From Betaproteobacteria bacterium (lineage in GTDB: Bacteria; Pseudomonadota; Gammaproteobacteria; Burkholderiales; Rhodocyclaceae): a stretch of 64,000 bases of DNA. The DNA lies in NCBI GenBank assembly GCA_016705475.1, contig JADIYD010000014.1, positions 62,001 through 126,000 of the forward strand, read 5' to 3'. Within the stretch, counting starts at the first letter, position 1, and every line of letters begins with the position of its first letter. Position numbers and translations under genes: made by a program. The notes beneath the pieces are model-generated. The model was given only the letters and a program-made list of their open reading frames with translations. It did no database searches and was not told the origin of the DNA. This document shows, piece by piece, positions 35,309 to 45,372 of the stretch.

Positions 35309-38037
35309 GCGGTTTGCCTCCCATTGTTGTCATCCGGCGCCGGCACAGGCACCGTGAATATGAAGTTCGCTCCGGCTCCGGGCTCGCTTTCAACCCAGAG
35401 ATTACCACCAAAATATTCCACAATCTGTCGGCTTATGGGTAGCCCGAGACCGGTCCCCTGCGGCTTGTCCGTCATCGTGTTTCCACCCTGGCGGAATTTT
35501 TCAAAAATGACAATGCATTCCTCCGCCGTCAGACCAGGACCGTTGTCATGCACCTCAACACGGACGAGGTCCGCCGCCCCGGAAACCCTGACCAGAACGC
35601 GGCCAGTTCCACCCGGTACGAATTTGACGGCATTCGACAGCAGGTTGATCATGACCTGGGTCAGTCGATCCCGGTCGGCCAATACCGACGGCAACGATGA
35701 AGGAATGTCGCCTTCGAGCACCACGCCCTTTTCCCGAAACAGTTGCTCGAGCGATGCCATCGACTCGCGGGCGACCTCGCCCATATCGACCTCGCTGGTC
35801 GTCCATTCGGCTCGCCCGGATTCCATCTTGGCCATGTCGAGAATCTGGTTGATGAGGCGGGTCAGGCGCTCGGCCTCAGTGACAATGATGCCCAGGAAGC
35901 GTGAGCGGTCAGCAAGATCAAGGCGCGGATCTTCGTGCAGCATTTCGGAAAGTGCGCGAATCGAGGTCAGTGGCGTGCGCAACTCGTGGGTCACGGTCGA
36001 GATGAAATCGTCCTTCATGCGATCAAGTTCGCGCAGGCGCTCGTTGGCTTCACGCAATTCCGTCGTCGCTGCTTCAAGTTCGCGCTGCTTCGCCTCGAGT
36101 TCACGGCTGTGCGCACGAACCTGCGTTGCCTCGTCGAGAATATCGAGCACCTCTTCGAGCCCAAGATCCTCTTCCTGCGCCACGGAAGCGACCATGACCC
36201 GGGCACTGGCCGAACCGATGGCACCGGCCAGTTCGGACTCGGCAAAGCGGACAAAATCGGCATCGGCCGGCAGATTTCGCCAGTGCTCAGCACGCCGGGA
36301 TGTGGCATAAGCGGCCAGTTGCTGACCCGCCCGCGCTGCGCCGAGAAAACGCTCGAGCAATTGCACCAGCGCATCAGGCGATGCCTTTCCCCGCCACAGG
36401 CGTGCCTCGGTATTGCGCGAATCGAAGCGGAATACATCGACAAAACGCTCGGCCTGACTGGCCTCGACGGCATCCGGTTTTGAATTGAGCGAAACGGCGA
36501 CGTAGGCGCCGATGTTGGCCAGCATGCTCCACCACAGGCAATGCGAAATTTCATCCAGACCGGCCAACCCAAAGAGCGCCTGCGCCTTGAGCCAGGCAAT
36601 GCCGAACAAACCATTTTCGACAAAGCCGCTCGGCATCCAGCCCGATTTGGCAAAGGACGGCAGCAACAGGGTGTACAGCCAGACCATGAAGCCAGCCAGC
36701 AGCCCGGCCACCGCACCGGCCCGCGTCCCCTGCTTCCAGTACATTCCGCCAAACATGGCCGGCGCAAATTGCGCCACCGCAGCGAAGGAAATCAGACCAA
36801 TGCCAACCAGCGCATAGGCTTCGCCGGCCGCTCGGAAATAGATGTAGCCCAACAGCAGAATGAGCGCGATGGCGGCACGACGAATGCCGATGAGGAGGCC
36901 AGACAGGTCATTTCGTTTATCGACGAAATTGCCGGTCGACCGCAGCAGGATGGGCATGACGAGATCGTTGCAAACCATGGTCGACAAGGCGATCGTTTCA
37001 ACGATGACCATGCCGGTCGCCGCCGACAGACCCCCGATGAAGGCCAGCAAGGCAAGCGATTCGGCGCCGCGGGCGAGCGGCAGGGTAAGCACGAAGGTAT
37101 CCGGGTTTACGCCCTGCCCGTCAAAGTGCAGCAGGCCACCAAGGGCCAGTGGCAAAACAAAAATATTGATCAGCAGCAGGTAGAGCGGGAAGAGCCAGAC
37201 GGCGCGCTTGAGATGCGACTCGTCGACGTTCTCGACAACAATGATCTGGAACTGGCGGGGCAGGAAAATGATCGCCAGCCCGGAAAGGATGATCAGCGAG
37301 GTCCAGGTGCCAGCCCGGCTTGAATCAAGCTGCAGCAGTCGTCCGAAATCGGCGCTCGCCGCCGCCTTTTGGAACAGGTCGCTCAGCCCGCCGAACATGC
37401 CGTAAGTGACGAAGATGCCGACCGCCATGAACGCGACGATCTTGACCACCGACTCAAACGCCACCGCGGCGACCATGCCCTCGTGCCGCTCGGTCGCATC
37501 GAGGTGACGGGTACCGAACAGGATCGAAAACAAGGCCAGCACGACGGCAATCAGGAAAGTGGAATCCAGCCCCAAAACCTGAAAGCTACCGCCTGAATGC
37601 TCGAGCAACACATCGACGCTGGCGGCCATCGCCTTCAACTGCAGGGCGATGTAGGGAACCACGCCGATTACCGCTATGACCGTCACCATACCGGCCAGCA
37701 ACTGACTTTTTCCGTAGCGCGACGCGATGAAATCGGCAATCGACGTAATGCGCTGCGCCTTGCTGATGCGGATCATTTTGATGATGACGCCGACACACAG
37801 CAGCATCAGCGTAGGGCCGATATAGATGGTCAGGAACGACAAGCCACCGGATGTGGCGCGTCCAACGCTGCCGTAGAAGGTCCACGAGGTGCAATAGACG
37901 GCCACCGAAAGCGCGTAGACATTGGCCGAAATAATCGATTTACCGGCATCGGCCCGCGCATCACCAAAACGCGCCACGGCGAACAGCAGCCCGAGATAGG
38001 CCGTTGCCAAAAGCGCGATGAACCAGCCAGAAAGCAT
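35305..38037 (-). CDS. Symporter-histidine kinase fusion (CbrA/CrbS-like)
   Basis: 910 residues. The N-terminal about 500 residues are an SSS transporter with 12-13 membrane helices ('YVAVSLNSKPDAVEASQAER' ends it). A STAC-like linker follows ('GKASPDALVQLLERFLGAAR'), a coiled coil (about 630-680), a HisKA domain with the phospho-acceptor in 'FISTVTHELRTPLTSIRAL', and a HATPase domain ('MINLLSNAVKFVPGG', 'VEVHDNGPGL', 'GTGLGLPISRQIVEYFGG'). Relatives sense or transport histidine or acetate and control acs in the acetate switch. Its partner is probably the receiver encoded 3' of it. All kinase motifs are intact. Confidence 0.92.
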   Translation of the reverse strand: MLSGWFIALLATAYLGLLFAVARFGDARADAGKSIISANVYALSVAVYCTSWTFYGSVGRATSGGLSFLTIYIGPTLMLLCVGVIIKMIRISKAQRITSIADFIASRYGKSQLLAGMVTVIAVIGVVPYIALQLKAMAASVDVLLEHSGGSFQVLGLDSTFLIAVVLALFSILFGTRHLDATERHEGMVAAVAFESVVKIVAFMAVGIFVTYGMFGGLSDLFQKAAASADFGRLLQLDSSRAGTWTSLIILSGLAIIFLPRQFQIIVVENVDESHLKRAVWLFPLYLLLINIFVLPLALGGLLHFDGQGVNPDTFVLTLPLARGAESLALLAFIGGLSAATGMVIVETIALSTMVCNDLVMPILLRSTGNFVDKRNDLSGLLIGIRRAAIALILLLGYIYFRAAGEAYALVGIGLISFAAVAQFAPAMFGGMYWKQGTRAGAVAGLLAGFMVWLYTLLLPSFAKSGWMPSGFVENGLFGIAWLKAQALFGLAGLDEISHCLWWSMLANIGAYVAVSLNSKPDAVEASQAERFVDVFRFDSRNTEARLWRGKASPDALVQLLERFLGAARAGQQLAAYATSRRAEHWRNLPADADFVRFAESELAGAIGSASARVMVASVAQEEDLGLEEVLDILDEATQVRAHSRELEAKQRELEAATTELREANERLRELDRMKDDFISTVTHELRTPLTSIRALSEMLHEDPRLDLADRSRFLGIIVTEAERLTRLINQILDMAKMESGRAEWTTSEVDMGEVARESMASLEQLFREKGVVLEGDIPSSLPSVLADRDRLTQVMINLLSNAVKFVPGGTGRVLVRVSGAADLVRVEVHDNGPGLTAEECIVIFEKFRQGGNTMTDKPQGTGLGLPISRQIVEYFGGNLWVESEPGAGANFIFTVPVPAPDDNNGRQTA

Positions 38038-38229
38038 CTACTTTCCCCGCTCGGCCACCCAGGCCGCGAGAACGATCAATCCAGCCCAGACGCCGAACAG
38101 ATACAAGTAGGTTGCCGGAATACCGCCCAGCTCACCGCTCGGCAGGCTAAGCAGGGGGTAAGTCAGTAGCGGCACACCCAGCAGCCCGAGGGCAGCCAGG
38201 CGCTGGCGAGTCGGATTTGCTCTTTTCAC
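38038..38229 (-). CDS. Small membrane protein at the head of the symporter-kinase block
   Basis: 63 residues with two hydrophobic segments ('LAALGLLGVPLLTYPLLSLP', 'YLYLFGVWAGLIVLAAWVAE'). It ends immediately before the kinase gene starts, with no gap, so it is co-translated. Similar small proteins accompany symporter-type kinases in other proteobacteria; the function is unknown. First gene of the ten-gene minus-strand block. Confidence 0.65.
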   Translation of the reverse strand: MKRANPTRQRLAALGLLGVPLLTYPLLSLPSGELGGIPATYLYLFGVWAGLIVLAAWVAERGK

Positions 38230-38239
38230 AAGCCCATCC

Positions 38240-38280
38240 CAAAAATGAAAACGGCTGGCACGCCAAGCGTGCCAGCCGTT
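38240..38280 (-). terminator. Terminator downstream of acs
   Basis: Perfect 13-bp stem (38250-38262 / 38268-38280) with 5-nt loop and TTTTCATTTTT on the minus strand. It separates acs from the symporter-kinase block. Confidence 0.85.
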
Positions 38281-38408
38281 GTTGGCATATAGTCTGATGC
38301 GACTACACGGGAGGCCACCTTTTGGGCGACCATTGTCTCCTCCTTGCCTTTTAATCTTTGGAGGCAGCGTGGCAAGTCGCCGCCTCCTGGCTCATGCTGG
38401 AACTAAGG

Positions 38409-40370
38409 TTAGCCCTTGAGTTGTTCCAGAATGGCCGGGTTCTCCAGCGTCGAGGTGTCTTGCGTCAGTTCCTCGCCCTTGGCCAGACCGCGCAGCAGAC
38501 GACGCATGATCTTGCCCGAACGGGTCTTCGGCAGGTTGTCACCGAAACGGATGTCCTTCGGCTTGGCGATCGGACCGATTTCCTTGCCAACCCAGTCAGA
38601 CAGTTCCTTGATGATGCGCTTGGCGTCGTCACCGGTCGGGCGAGCGCCCTTGAGCACAACGAAGGCCACAATGGCTTCACCGGTCAGGTCATCCGGACGG
38701 CCAACAACAGCAGCCTCGGCAACCAGCGGGTTGGCAACCAGTGCGGATTCGATTTCCATCGTACCCATACGGTGACCGGAAACGTTCAGCACGTCGTCGA
38801 TACGGCCGGTAATGGTGAAGTAGCCGGTGTCCTTGTCGCGGATCGCGCCGTCGCCAGCCAGGTAGTACTTGCCCTGGAAGTCTTGCGGGTAGTAGGACTT
38901 GACGAAGCGCTCGTCGTCGTTCCAGATCGTGCGGATCATCGACGGCCACGGCTTCTTGCAAACCAGAATACCGCCCTGGCCCCACGGCAGATCGGCGCCG
39001 GTCTCATCGACCACGGCGAACTGGATGCCCGGGAACGGCAGGGTGCAGGAACCCGGAACCAGCGGGGTTGCGCCCGGCAGCGGGGTGATCATGTGACCAC
39101 CGGTTTCGGTCTGCCAGAAGGTATCGACGATCGGGCAACGGCCGCCGCCAACATTTTCGTAGTACCACGTCCAGGCAGCCGGGTTGATCGGCTCGCCAAC
39201 GGAACCAAGGATGCGCAGCGAAGACAGGTCGTAGCTCTTCGGATGCACAGCCGGGTTGTTGTCGGAGGACTTGATCAGCGAACGGATGGCGGTCGGTGCG
39301 GTGTAGAAAATCGTTGCCTTGTGATCCTGGATCATCTTCCAGAAACGGCCGGCATCCGGGTAGGTCGGAACGCCTTCGAAAACGATTTCGGTCGCGCCGC
39401 AGGCCAGCGGGCCGTAGGTGATGTAGGTGTGACCGGTAACCCAGCCGATGTCGGCCGTACACCAGAAGACGTCCGACGGCTTGATGTCGAAGGTCCACTT
39501 CATGGTCATGATGGCGTGCAGCAGGTAGCCGCCGGTGGAGTGCTGAACACCCTTCGGCTTGCCGGTGGAGCCGGACGTGTAAAGCAGGAACAGCGGGTGT
39601 TCGGCTTCGACCCATTCCGGTTCGCAAACGTCAGACTGGTTGGCAACAGCGTCGTGCAGCCAGGTGTCACGGCCGGCAACCATATTGACTTCGCCGCCGG
39701 TGCGCTTGAAGACGATGACGTTCTTGACGGACTCGCAACCACCCATGGCGAAGGCTTCATCAGCGATCGGCTTGAGCGGGATGGCCTTGCCACCGCGGAA
39801 CTGGCCGTCGGAGGTGATCAGGGCAACAGCGCCGGCGTCGTTGATACGATCGCGCAGGGACTGGGCCGAGAAGCCGCCGAAAACGATGGAGTGGATGGCG
39901 CCAAGGCGAGCACAAGCCTGCATGGCACAGATGCCTTCGATGGTCATCGGCATGTAGATAACGACGCGATCGCCCTTCTTGACGCCCATGCCGCGCAGGG
40001 CATTGGCGAACTTGGCAACCTTGGAGAGCAGTTCCTTGTAGGTGACCTTGGTGACTTCGCCGTTGTCGGCTTCAAAGATGATGGCAACTTTTTCGCCCAG
40101 ACCGGCTTCGACCTGACGATCAAGACAGTTGTAGGAGACATTCAGTTTGCCATCGGCAAACCATTTGAAAAACGGAGCGTTGGATTCATCAAGTGACTGG
40201 GTAAAAGGCTGCTTCCAGGTGATGAATTCACGGGCGCGCTTGGCCCAGAATTCCGGATAATCGGCATCCGCTTCCGCGCACAGCGCCCGGTAGGCGTCCA
40301 TCCCCGAAACCGCCGCGTTCTTGACCATTTCGTCAGACGGATAAATTAGCTGCACGGACTCATTCGACAT
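38409..40370 (-). CDS. acs: Acetyl-CoA synthetase
   Basis: 653-residue AMP-forming ligase that turns acetate, ATP and CoA into acetyl-CoA. The AMP-binding motif '[20 protein letters not shown]', '[17 protein letters not shown]', '[15 protein letters not shown]'-type hinge region and '[14 protein letters not shown]' are present, and the acetylatable Lys is in '[14 protein letters not shown]'. ATG 40370 has AGGAGA upstream; an upstream extension of 35 residues has no support. It is divergent from the UPF0114 gene across about 250 nt that must hold its promoter. Neighbouring symporter and kinase genes fit acetate control. Confidence 0.96.
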   Translation of the reverse strand: MSNESVQLIYPSDEMVKNAAVSGMDAYRALCAEADADYPEFWAKRAREFITWKQPFTQSLDESNAPFFKWFADGKLNVSYNCLDRQVEAGLGEKVAIIFEADNGEVTKVTYKELLSKVAKFANALRGMGVKKGDRVVIYMPMTIEGICAMQACARLGAIHSIVFGGFSAQSLRDRINDAGAVALITSDGQFRGGKAIPLKPIADEAFAMGGCESVKNVIVFKRTGGEVNMVAGRDTWLHDAVANQSDVCEPEWVEAEHPLFLLYTSGSTGKPKGVQHSTGGYLLHAIMTMKWTFDIKPSDVFWCTADIGWVTGHTYITYGPLACGATEIVFEGVPTYPDAGRFWKMIQDHKATIFYTAPTAIRSLIKSSDNNPAVHPKSYDLSSLRILGSVGEPINPAAWTWYYENVGGGRCPIVDTFWQTETGGHMITPLPGATPLVPGSCTLPFPGIQFAVVDETGADLPWGQGGILVCKKPWPSMIRTIWNDDERFVKSYYPQDFQGKYYLAGDGAIRDKDTGYFTITGRIDDVLNVSGHRMGTMEIESALVANPLVAEAAVVGRPDDLTGEAIVAFVVLKGARPTGDDAKRIIKELSDWVGKEIGPIAKPKDIRFGDNLPKTRSGKIMRRLLRGLAKGEELTQDTSTLENPAILEQLKG

Positions 40371-40620
40371 ATTCTTCTCCTCTGCGGTACTTCGCAATTT
40401 ATGTTGAAACAACCGATTGGATCCCAGGCTTGACCCTGGAACGTGTAAAGCCGCGCAAGCTGGAGAACAACCCACTCCCCCGCCAGCGTTGATGCGGCAT
40501 TAGACGTCGATATTCTTACAAATGCCTTACGAAATCACGCTGCGGCGCAGCAATTCCGGCTATTCCGGAAGCGTGCAGGTCGCGTGATAAACTTCTGTTC
40601 CCCAAACCACGGTTCCCAAA

Positions 40621-41157
40621 ATGAGTTCGCCCATCAAATTTCTCGAGTCCTTCATCTTTGCCAGCCGCTGGATTCAGGCCCCGCTCTACGTTGGCCTGAT
40701 CGTTGCGCAAGTCGTCTATTGCTGGCTGTTCATGGTCGAACTGAGCCACCTGGTTCACAACGCCATCGATGCTGCGCACATCAGCGAAGCTGATGTCATG
40801 CTGGCGGTCCTTGGCCTGATTGATGTCGTGATGATCGCCAACCTGCTGGTCATGGTTATCGTCGGCGGCTATGAAACTTTCGTTTCACGGCTAGACCTTG
40901 AAAACCACCCGGATCAGCCGGAATGGCTATCCCACGTCAATGCCGGCGTTCTCAAGATCAAGCTTTCGACCGCTATCATCGGCATATCGTCAATTCACCT
41001 GCTGAAGAGCTTCATCAATGCCAACAACTTGTCCGAGCACACGCTGATGTGGCAGGTGATCATTCACGTCGTATTCCTTTTCTCCGCCCTGGCCATGGCA
41101 ATGGTAGACAAAACCATGACCCAGACCCTCGCTCTGCAACATCAAAAACACCATTAA
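40621..41157 (+). CDS. yqhA: UPF0114 (YqhA-type) membrane protein
   Basis: 178 residues with four hydrophobic segments; '[20 protein letters not shown]' at the start and '[20 protein letters not shown]' in the middle are the family signatures, followed by '[20 protein letters not shown]'. Inner-membrane protein of unknown function. It precedes fumarase by 14 nt and is probably co-transcribed with it. Confidence 0.85.
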   Translation: MSSPIKFLESFIFASRWIQAPLYVGLIVAQVVYCWLFMVELSHLVHNAIDAAHISEADVMLAVLGLIDVVMIANLLVMVIVGGYETFVSRLDLENHPDQPEWLSHVNAGVLKIKLSTAIIGISSIHLLKSFINANNLSEHTLMWQVIIHVVFLFSALAMAMVDKTMTQTLALQHQKHH

Positions 41158-41171
41158 TTCCGGAGTTGCGC

Positions 41172-42704
41172 ATGACCGCCATCAAACAAGAAGACCTGAT
41201 CCAGTCCGTTGCCGATGCTTTCCAGTACATCAGCTACTACCACCCGCTGGACTACATCAAGGCCCTCGGTGAAGCCTACGAGCGCGAGGAAAGCCCTGCT
41301 GCAAAGGACGCCATCGCCCAGATCCTGACCAACTCGCGGATGTCCGCCGAAGGGCATCGCCCGATCTGCCAGGACACCGGCATCGGCATGGTTTTCATCA
41401 AGGTCGGCATGCAGGTCACCTGGCCGGATGCCACCATGAGCATCCAGCAGATGATCGATGAAGGCGTGCGCCGCGCCTACGGCAACCCGGACAATCCGCT
41501 GCGCGCCTCGGTGCTGGCCGACCCGGCCGGTGCCCGCAAGAACACCAAGGACAACACCCCGGCTGTCGTCCATTTCGAGATCGTACCCGGCCATCACGTC
41601 GAAGTGATCTGTGCTGCCAAGGGCGGCGGCTCCGAAGCCAAGTCCAAGTTCGCCATGCTCAACCCGTCTGACGACCTCGTCGACTGGGTTTTGAAGAAAA
41701 TCCCGGAAATGGGCGCTGGCTGGTGTCCGCCCGGCATCATCGGTATCGGCATCGGCGGCACGCCCGAAAAGGCCATGCTGCTGGCCAAGGAATCGATCAT
41801 GGCGCCGGTAGATATTCATGAACTGAAGGCCAAGGCCGCTACCGGTGCGACATTGACCCGTCCGGAACAGCTGCGCCTTGAGCTGATGGAAAAAATCAAC
41901 GCACTCGGCGTTGGCGCCCAGGGTCTCGGCGGCCTGACCACCGTGCTTGACGTCAAGGTGCTGGATTACCCCTGCCACGCCGCCAACCTGCCGGTCGCGC
42001 TGGTGCCGAACTGCGCCGCGACCCGCCACTGCCATTTCCACCTTGACGGCTCCGGCCCGGCCAAACTCGACGTGCCGAAACTTGAAGACTGGCCAGCCGT
42101 CACCTGGACGCCGGACCTCAAGTCGGCAACCCAGGTCAATCTGAACACGCTGACCAAGGAAGAAGTCGCCGCCTGGAAACCGGGCCAGAAGCTGCTCCTG
42201 AACGGCAAGATGCTGACCGGCCGCGATGCTGCCCACAAGCGGATTTCCGACATGCTGGCCAAGGGCGAAAAGCTGCCGGTCGACTTCACCAACCGCGTGA
42301 TTTATTACGTTGGCCCGGTTGATCCGGTTCGTGACGAAGTCGTTGGCCCAGCCGGCCCGACCACCGGCACGCGGATGGACAAATTCACCCGCATGATGCT
42401 CGAACAGACCGGCCTGATCTCGATGATCGGCAAGTCCGAGCGCGGCCCGGTCGCCATCGAGGCGATCAAAGACAACAAGTCGGCTTACCTGATGGCCGTT
42501 GGCGGCGCCGCCTACCTGGTGGCGAAAGCCATCAAGTCGGCCAAGGTGGTCGGCTTTGCCGATCTGGGCATGGAAGCCATCTACGAGTTCGATGTCGAAA
42601 ACATGCCGGTGACTGTCGCCGTTGACTCCTCCGGAATCAGCGTGCACGAAACCGGGCCGAAGGAATGGCAAGTCAAGATCGGCAAGATTCCGCTCAAGGC
42701 CTGA
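41172..42704 (+). CDS. fumA: Fumarate hydratase, class I (iron-sulfur)
   Basis: 510-residue Fe-S fumarase of the TCA cycle. The Fe-S Cys ligands are likely those in 'HRPICQDTGIGMVF', 'VPNCAATRHCHFHLDG' and 'MGAGWCPPGIIGIGIGG'. The C-terminal beta domain contains 'GPTTGTRMDKFTRMMLEQTG' and 'IGKSERGP'. ATG 41172 with GGAG upstream is chosen; the open frame extends upstream inside yqhA but without a start signal. Class I enzymes are oxygen-sensitive. Ends at a terminator (42724-42747). Confidence 0.94.
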   Translation: MTAIKQEDLIQSVADAFQYISYYHPLDYIKALGEAYEREESPAAKDAIAQILTNSRMSAEGHRPICQDTGIGMVFIKVGMQVTWPDATMSIQQMIDEGVRRAYGNPDNPLRASVLADPAGARKNTKDNTPAVVHFEIVPGHHVEVICAAKGGGSEAKSKFAMLNPSDDLVDWVLKKIPEMGAGWCPPGIIGIGIGGTPEKAMLLAKESIMAPVDIHELKAKAATGATLTRPEQLRLELMEKINALGVGAQGLGGLTTVLDVKVLDYPCHAANLPVALVPNCAATRHCHFHLDGSGPAKLDVPKLEDWPAVTWTPDLKSATQVNLNTLTKEEVAAWKPGQKLLLNGKMLTGRDAAHKRISDMLAKGEKLPVDFTNRVIYYVGPVDPVRDEVVGPAGPTTGTRMDKFTRMMLEQTGLISMIGKSERGPVAIEAIKDNKSAYLMAVGGAAYLVAKAIKSAKVVGFADLGMEAIYEFDVENMPVTVAVDSSGISVHETGPKEWQVKIGKIPLKA

Positions 42705-42723
42705 TCAACATCGACCACAACCA

Positions 42724-42747
42724 AACCCGGCTCCGGCCGGGTTTTTT
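42724..42747 (+). terminator. Terminator of fumarase
   Basis: CCCGGC-TCCG-GCCGGG stem followed by six T. It ends only 13 nt before the next start codon. Confidence 0.85.
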
Positions 42748-42759
42748 ATCGCCAAAACC

Positions 42760-43563
42760 ATGTTTCGCAAATTCCGCATCCTTATCCTGTTGCTAGTCCT
42801 CGCCACTGTCGGCCTTGGCGCCTGGCGCGCCAATTCCCGGTTGACCGCCTGGGAGCACACCATTCATGTGGCGGTGTATCCCATTGCCGGGGACAACTCG
42901 CCGGCCACGGCCAGCTACATTGCAGCCCTGAACAATGAAAGCTTTGCCGACATCGGAGAGTGGATGCAACAGCAGACCGCAAAGCAGGGACTGGCCATTC
43001 TTCAACCCGTCGCGCTTCGCGTTGCCCGACCATTGACCGAGATGCCGCCGCCACGCCCAGCGCAGCCTAGCGCGCTGGATGTCATGCTATGGAGCCTGAA
43101 ATTACGCTGGTGGGCTTCGCAAAACGACCATATCGACGGGCCGAAACCCCATGTCCGGCTGTTTGTACTCTTTCACGACCCGGCACTCAACCCGTCGGTC
43201 CCTCACTCGACGGGCTTGAGCAAGGGGCAGATCGGCGTCATCCACGCTTATGCATCGCGCCAGCAGCGTCGGCAAAACGCCGTGGTGATCGCCCACGAAA
43301 TGCTCCACACCTTTGGCGCCACCGACAAATACGATTTGGTAACGCTGCAGCCGATTTACCCGCAGGGTTATGCCGAGCCAGGACGCGAGCCTCGCCTGCC
43401 ACAGGAAAAAGCGGAAATCATGGGTGGCCGTATCCCGATGGACGAGCGGACTGCCGAAATCCCCTTCAACCTTGCCGAAACGTTGATCGGACCAGAAACC
43501 GCGCAGGAAATCGGCATGACGCGGGGAGTGCTGCGGTCAACAGGAAAAAACGCCCAAAACTGA
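42760..43563 (+). CDS. Putative membrane-anchored zinc metalloprotease
   Basis: 267 residues starting with a signal-anchor ('FRILILLLVLATVGLGAW'). Near residue 185 is 'IAHEMLHTFGATDKYD', an extended HExxHxxGxxD zinc site of metzincin type. The rest ('HTIHVAVYPIAGDNSPATAS', 'AEIMGGRIPMDERTAEIPFN') is conserved-hypothetical in Rhodocyclales as far as I can tell. It probably acts in the periplasm. ATG 42760 lies directly after the fumarase terminator, so it needs its own promoter or readthrough. No substrate can be proposed. Confidence 0.7.
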   Translation: MFRKFRILILLLVLATVGLGAWRANSRLTAWEHTIHVAVYPIAGDNSPATASYIAALNNESFADIGEWMQQQTAKQGLAILQPVALRVARPLTEMPPPRPAQPSALDVMLWSLKLRWWASQNDHIDGPKPHVRLFVLFHDPALNPSVPHSTGLSKGQIGVIHAYASRQQRRQNAVVIAHEMLHTFGATDKYDLVTLQPIYPQGYAEPGREPRLPQEKAEIMGGRIPMDERTAEIPFNLAETLIGPETAQEIGMTRGVLRSTGKNAQN

Positions 43564-43584
43564 AAGCACTTCCCCGGCACAGCA

Positions 43585-45243
43585 TCAGCGCTCGGTCTTG
43601 CCGATCACGCCCCACAACGCGCGGAACTTGCCGCCCAGCGTCAGTCTTTCGTCGGAGAGGGCTTCCAGGAAATCGGACATGCGTTTCGACTTGGCCACGG
43701 CAAAAAGCACCAGCCCGATGAATACCGAGGTGGCGAGCAGGCCGTGCAAGGCGCGCTCCAGGACGGGCCCCTCGCCAAATGCGATGATGTTCATGCCGAA
43801 GTAGCCCGTGGTGACGGTGGCAATCAGACCGAGGATGGTGATCACGGTCAGTCGGACAACGGTATTGGATTGCCGGCGCTGTGAGTCGCTGTCGAGGTAG
43901 TGACTCATCTCGCGGATTTCATCGTGCACATCGTCGTACATCGCGTCGTTGTGGAGATGATTCGAGCACAGGCGGTACATCGCCTGCACATGCGGCCGCT
44001 CGGAAAGCTCGTGGAACCAGTAGCGATGCGTGAAGCGCAGGAAAGTCTCGAAATTGGCCCGGATACGGCGTTTAAAGCGGCGTACCGAAACATCGTCACG
44101 AATGTCGAGATCGTTGACCGCGTCGGCCAGAACCTCCGAAAAAGCCAGTAGCGCGGCCCTGTGGAGATGAGCAATCAGGAATACCACGAAGTACTGATGG
44201 CGGAACTGGGCCAGCACACCGCGCTCACCATCGACAAAAAACGGAAATGCTGCATCGCCCACCACGGTAAAGGTGTTGCCTGTGCAGATGAAGCGCGTGT
44301 TCGGCCCGGCTTCGCTATCGGTCCAGAAACGGTCGTGGCAAAAGCGCTTTTCGAACTCGATGACGCCCGGCTCGTTGATTGGCAGCGATTCGTTCGGATG
44401 CAGCATGCTGGCCAGACCAAGCCGCACCCATTCTTCACGACTCAGCTTGCGTGGCTCGTCAATTGCCAGATACGCCATCATCGGCATGCGCTGGTATTCG
44501 ATCAGGCGGTAACGCAGATCACCCGGCTCATCAGAATGGGACAGCGCCATGGGCCGCAACAAGCAGGCCCAATGCTCGGAAACACAAGGGCTCCGATGTT
44601 CACAGACGTACGAGAGATATTTCTCCCGTTTTTCGGCATCGGAACGGGCAATGACCTGACCATCGTGACCAAGCCACTCGGCCAGATAGACGTTGTGCAA
44701 ACCCGCGCCGCCCTCCTCCCAACCGGATGGATAGGCGCGGCCAAACCGGAACAGGATATCGCGGACGGTATCCAGCGGCAGATCGGTGGCCCGCACTTCC
44801 AGATTGAGCTGGATAACGTCGAGGTCATGGAAAAAATACAGGTCCAGATGCACGATCTCGAGTTCGATCGGTGCCTGCCCCTTGCGCAATGTCAGACGTA
44901 ACCCGGCAATGTCCTTGCGCCGGAAGACATGCATTGGCGAACCACCCGGCGGGTCGTCCGAAGGCGCATGGCGCGAACGCCCTTCGCCATAAAGGAATCG
45001 CTGGACGTAGGGCAGGAATGAAACAAATTCGCGGTAATGGCGCTCCTTGAACTGGCCAGGATCCTCCATGAATTCATCGTCAATCCGGCGCCAGTGGCTG
45101 GCCTCCGTTCGTGACTCGAAGACCTCCCAGTAGCGTCCCTCGCTGCCGGAAGCCGCAATGGGCTCAAGATGCAATGGCCAGACCAGGCTGGCATGAAAAA
45201 GCCGAACGCGACCGCTCTGCGGATCGCCCTGCGTGTCGGTCAT
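43585..45243 (-). CDS. CorA-like cation transporter with long N-terminal domain
   Basis: 552 residues. The last 90 hold two membrane helices ('VVRLTVITILGLIATVTTGY', 'LLATSVFIGLVLFAVAKSKR') with the CorA pore signature GMN in 'GYFGMNIIAF' between them. The N-terminal about 450 residues are much longer than in usual CorA (about 320 total) and only weakly like it ('EIVHLDLYFFHDLDVIQLNL'). Mg2+ or another divalent cation is the likely substrate; export or import is unclear. ATG 45243 has AAGGAA 7 nt upstream; the longer frame to 45300 lacks this. Confidence 0.8.
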   Translation of the reverse strand: MTDTQGDPQSGRVRLFHASLVWPLHLEPIAASGSEGRYWEVFESRTEASHWRRIDDEFMEDPGQFKERHYREFVSFLPYVQRFLYGEGRSRHAPSDDPPGGSPMHVFRRKDIAGLRLTLRKGQAPIELEIVHLDLYFFHDLDVIQLNLEVRATDLPLDTVRDILFRFGRAYPSGWEEGGAGLHNVYLAEWLGHDGQVIARSDAEKREKYLSYVCEHRSPCVSEHWACLLRPMALSHSDEPGDLRYRLIEYQRMPMMAYLAIDEPRKLSREEWVRLGLASMLHPNESLPINEPGVIEFEKRFCHDRFWTDSEAGPNTRFICTGNTFTVVGDAAFPFFVDGERGVLAQFRHQYFVVFLIAHLHRAALLAFSEVLADAVNDLDIRDDVSVRRFKRRIRANFETFLRFTHRYWFHELSERPHVQAMYRLCSNHLHNDAMYDDVHDEIREMSHYLDSDSQRRQSNTVVRLTVITILGLIATVTTGYFGMNIIAFGEGPVLERALHGLLATSVFIGLVLFAVAKSKRMSDFLEALSDERLTLGGKFRALWGVIGKTER

Positions 45244-45372
45244 ACAATTTCCTTGTGTGGACAGCCCGTTCCGATTCGTTCGGTCATCATCAACCGCCAC
45301 GAAGTATCCGGCAAATCACCCAATCTGCAACTGACTCAAGCCAAGGTTGGCGTACATCGCAGCCAACGTCGG

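Noticed and set aside
38358..40196. 612-codon plus-strand frame
   Set aside because: Exactly antisense to acs, a certain gene; a codon-bias shadow.
41154..42671. 505-codon minus-strand frame
   Set aside because: Antisense to class I fumarase; shadow.
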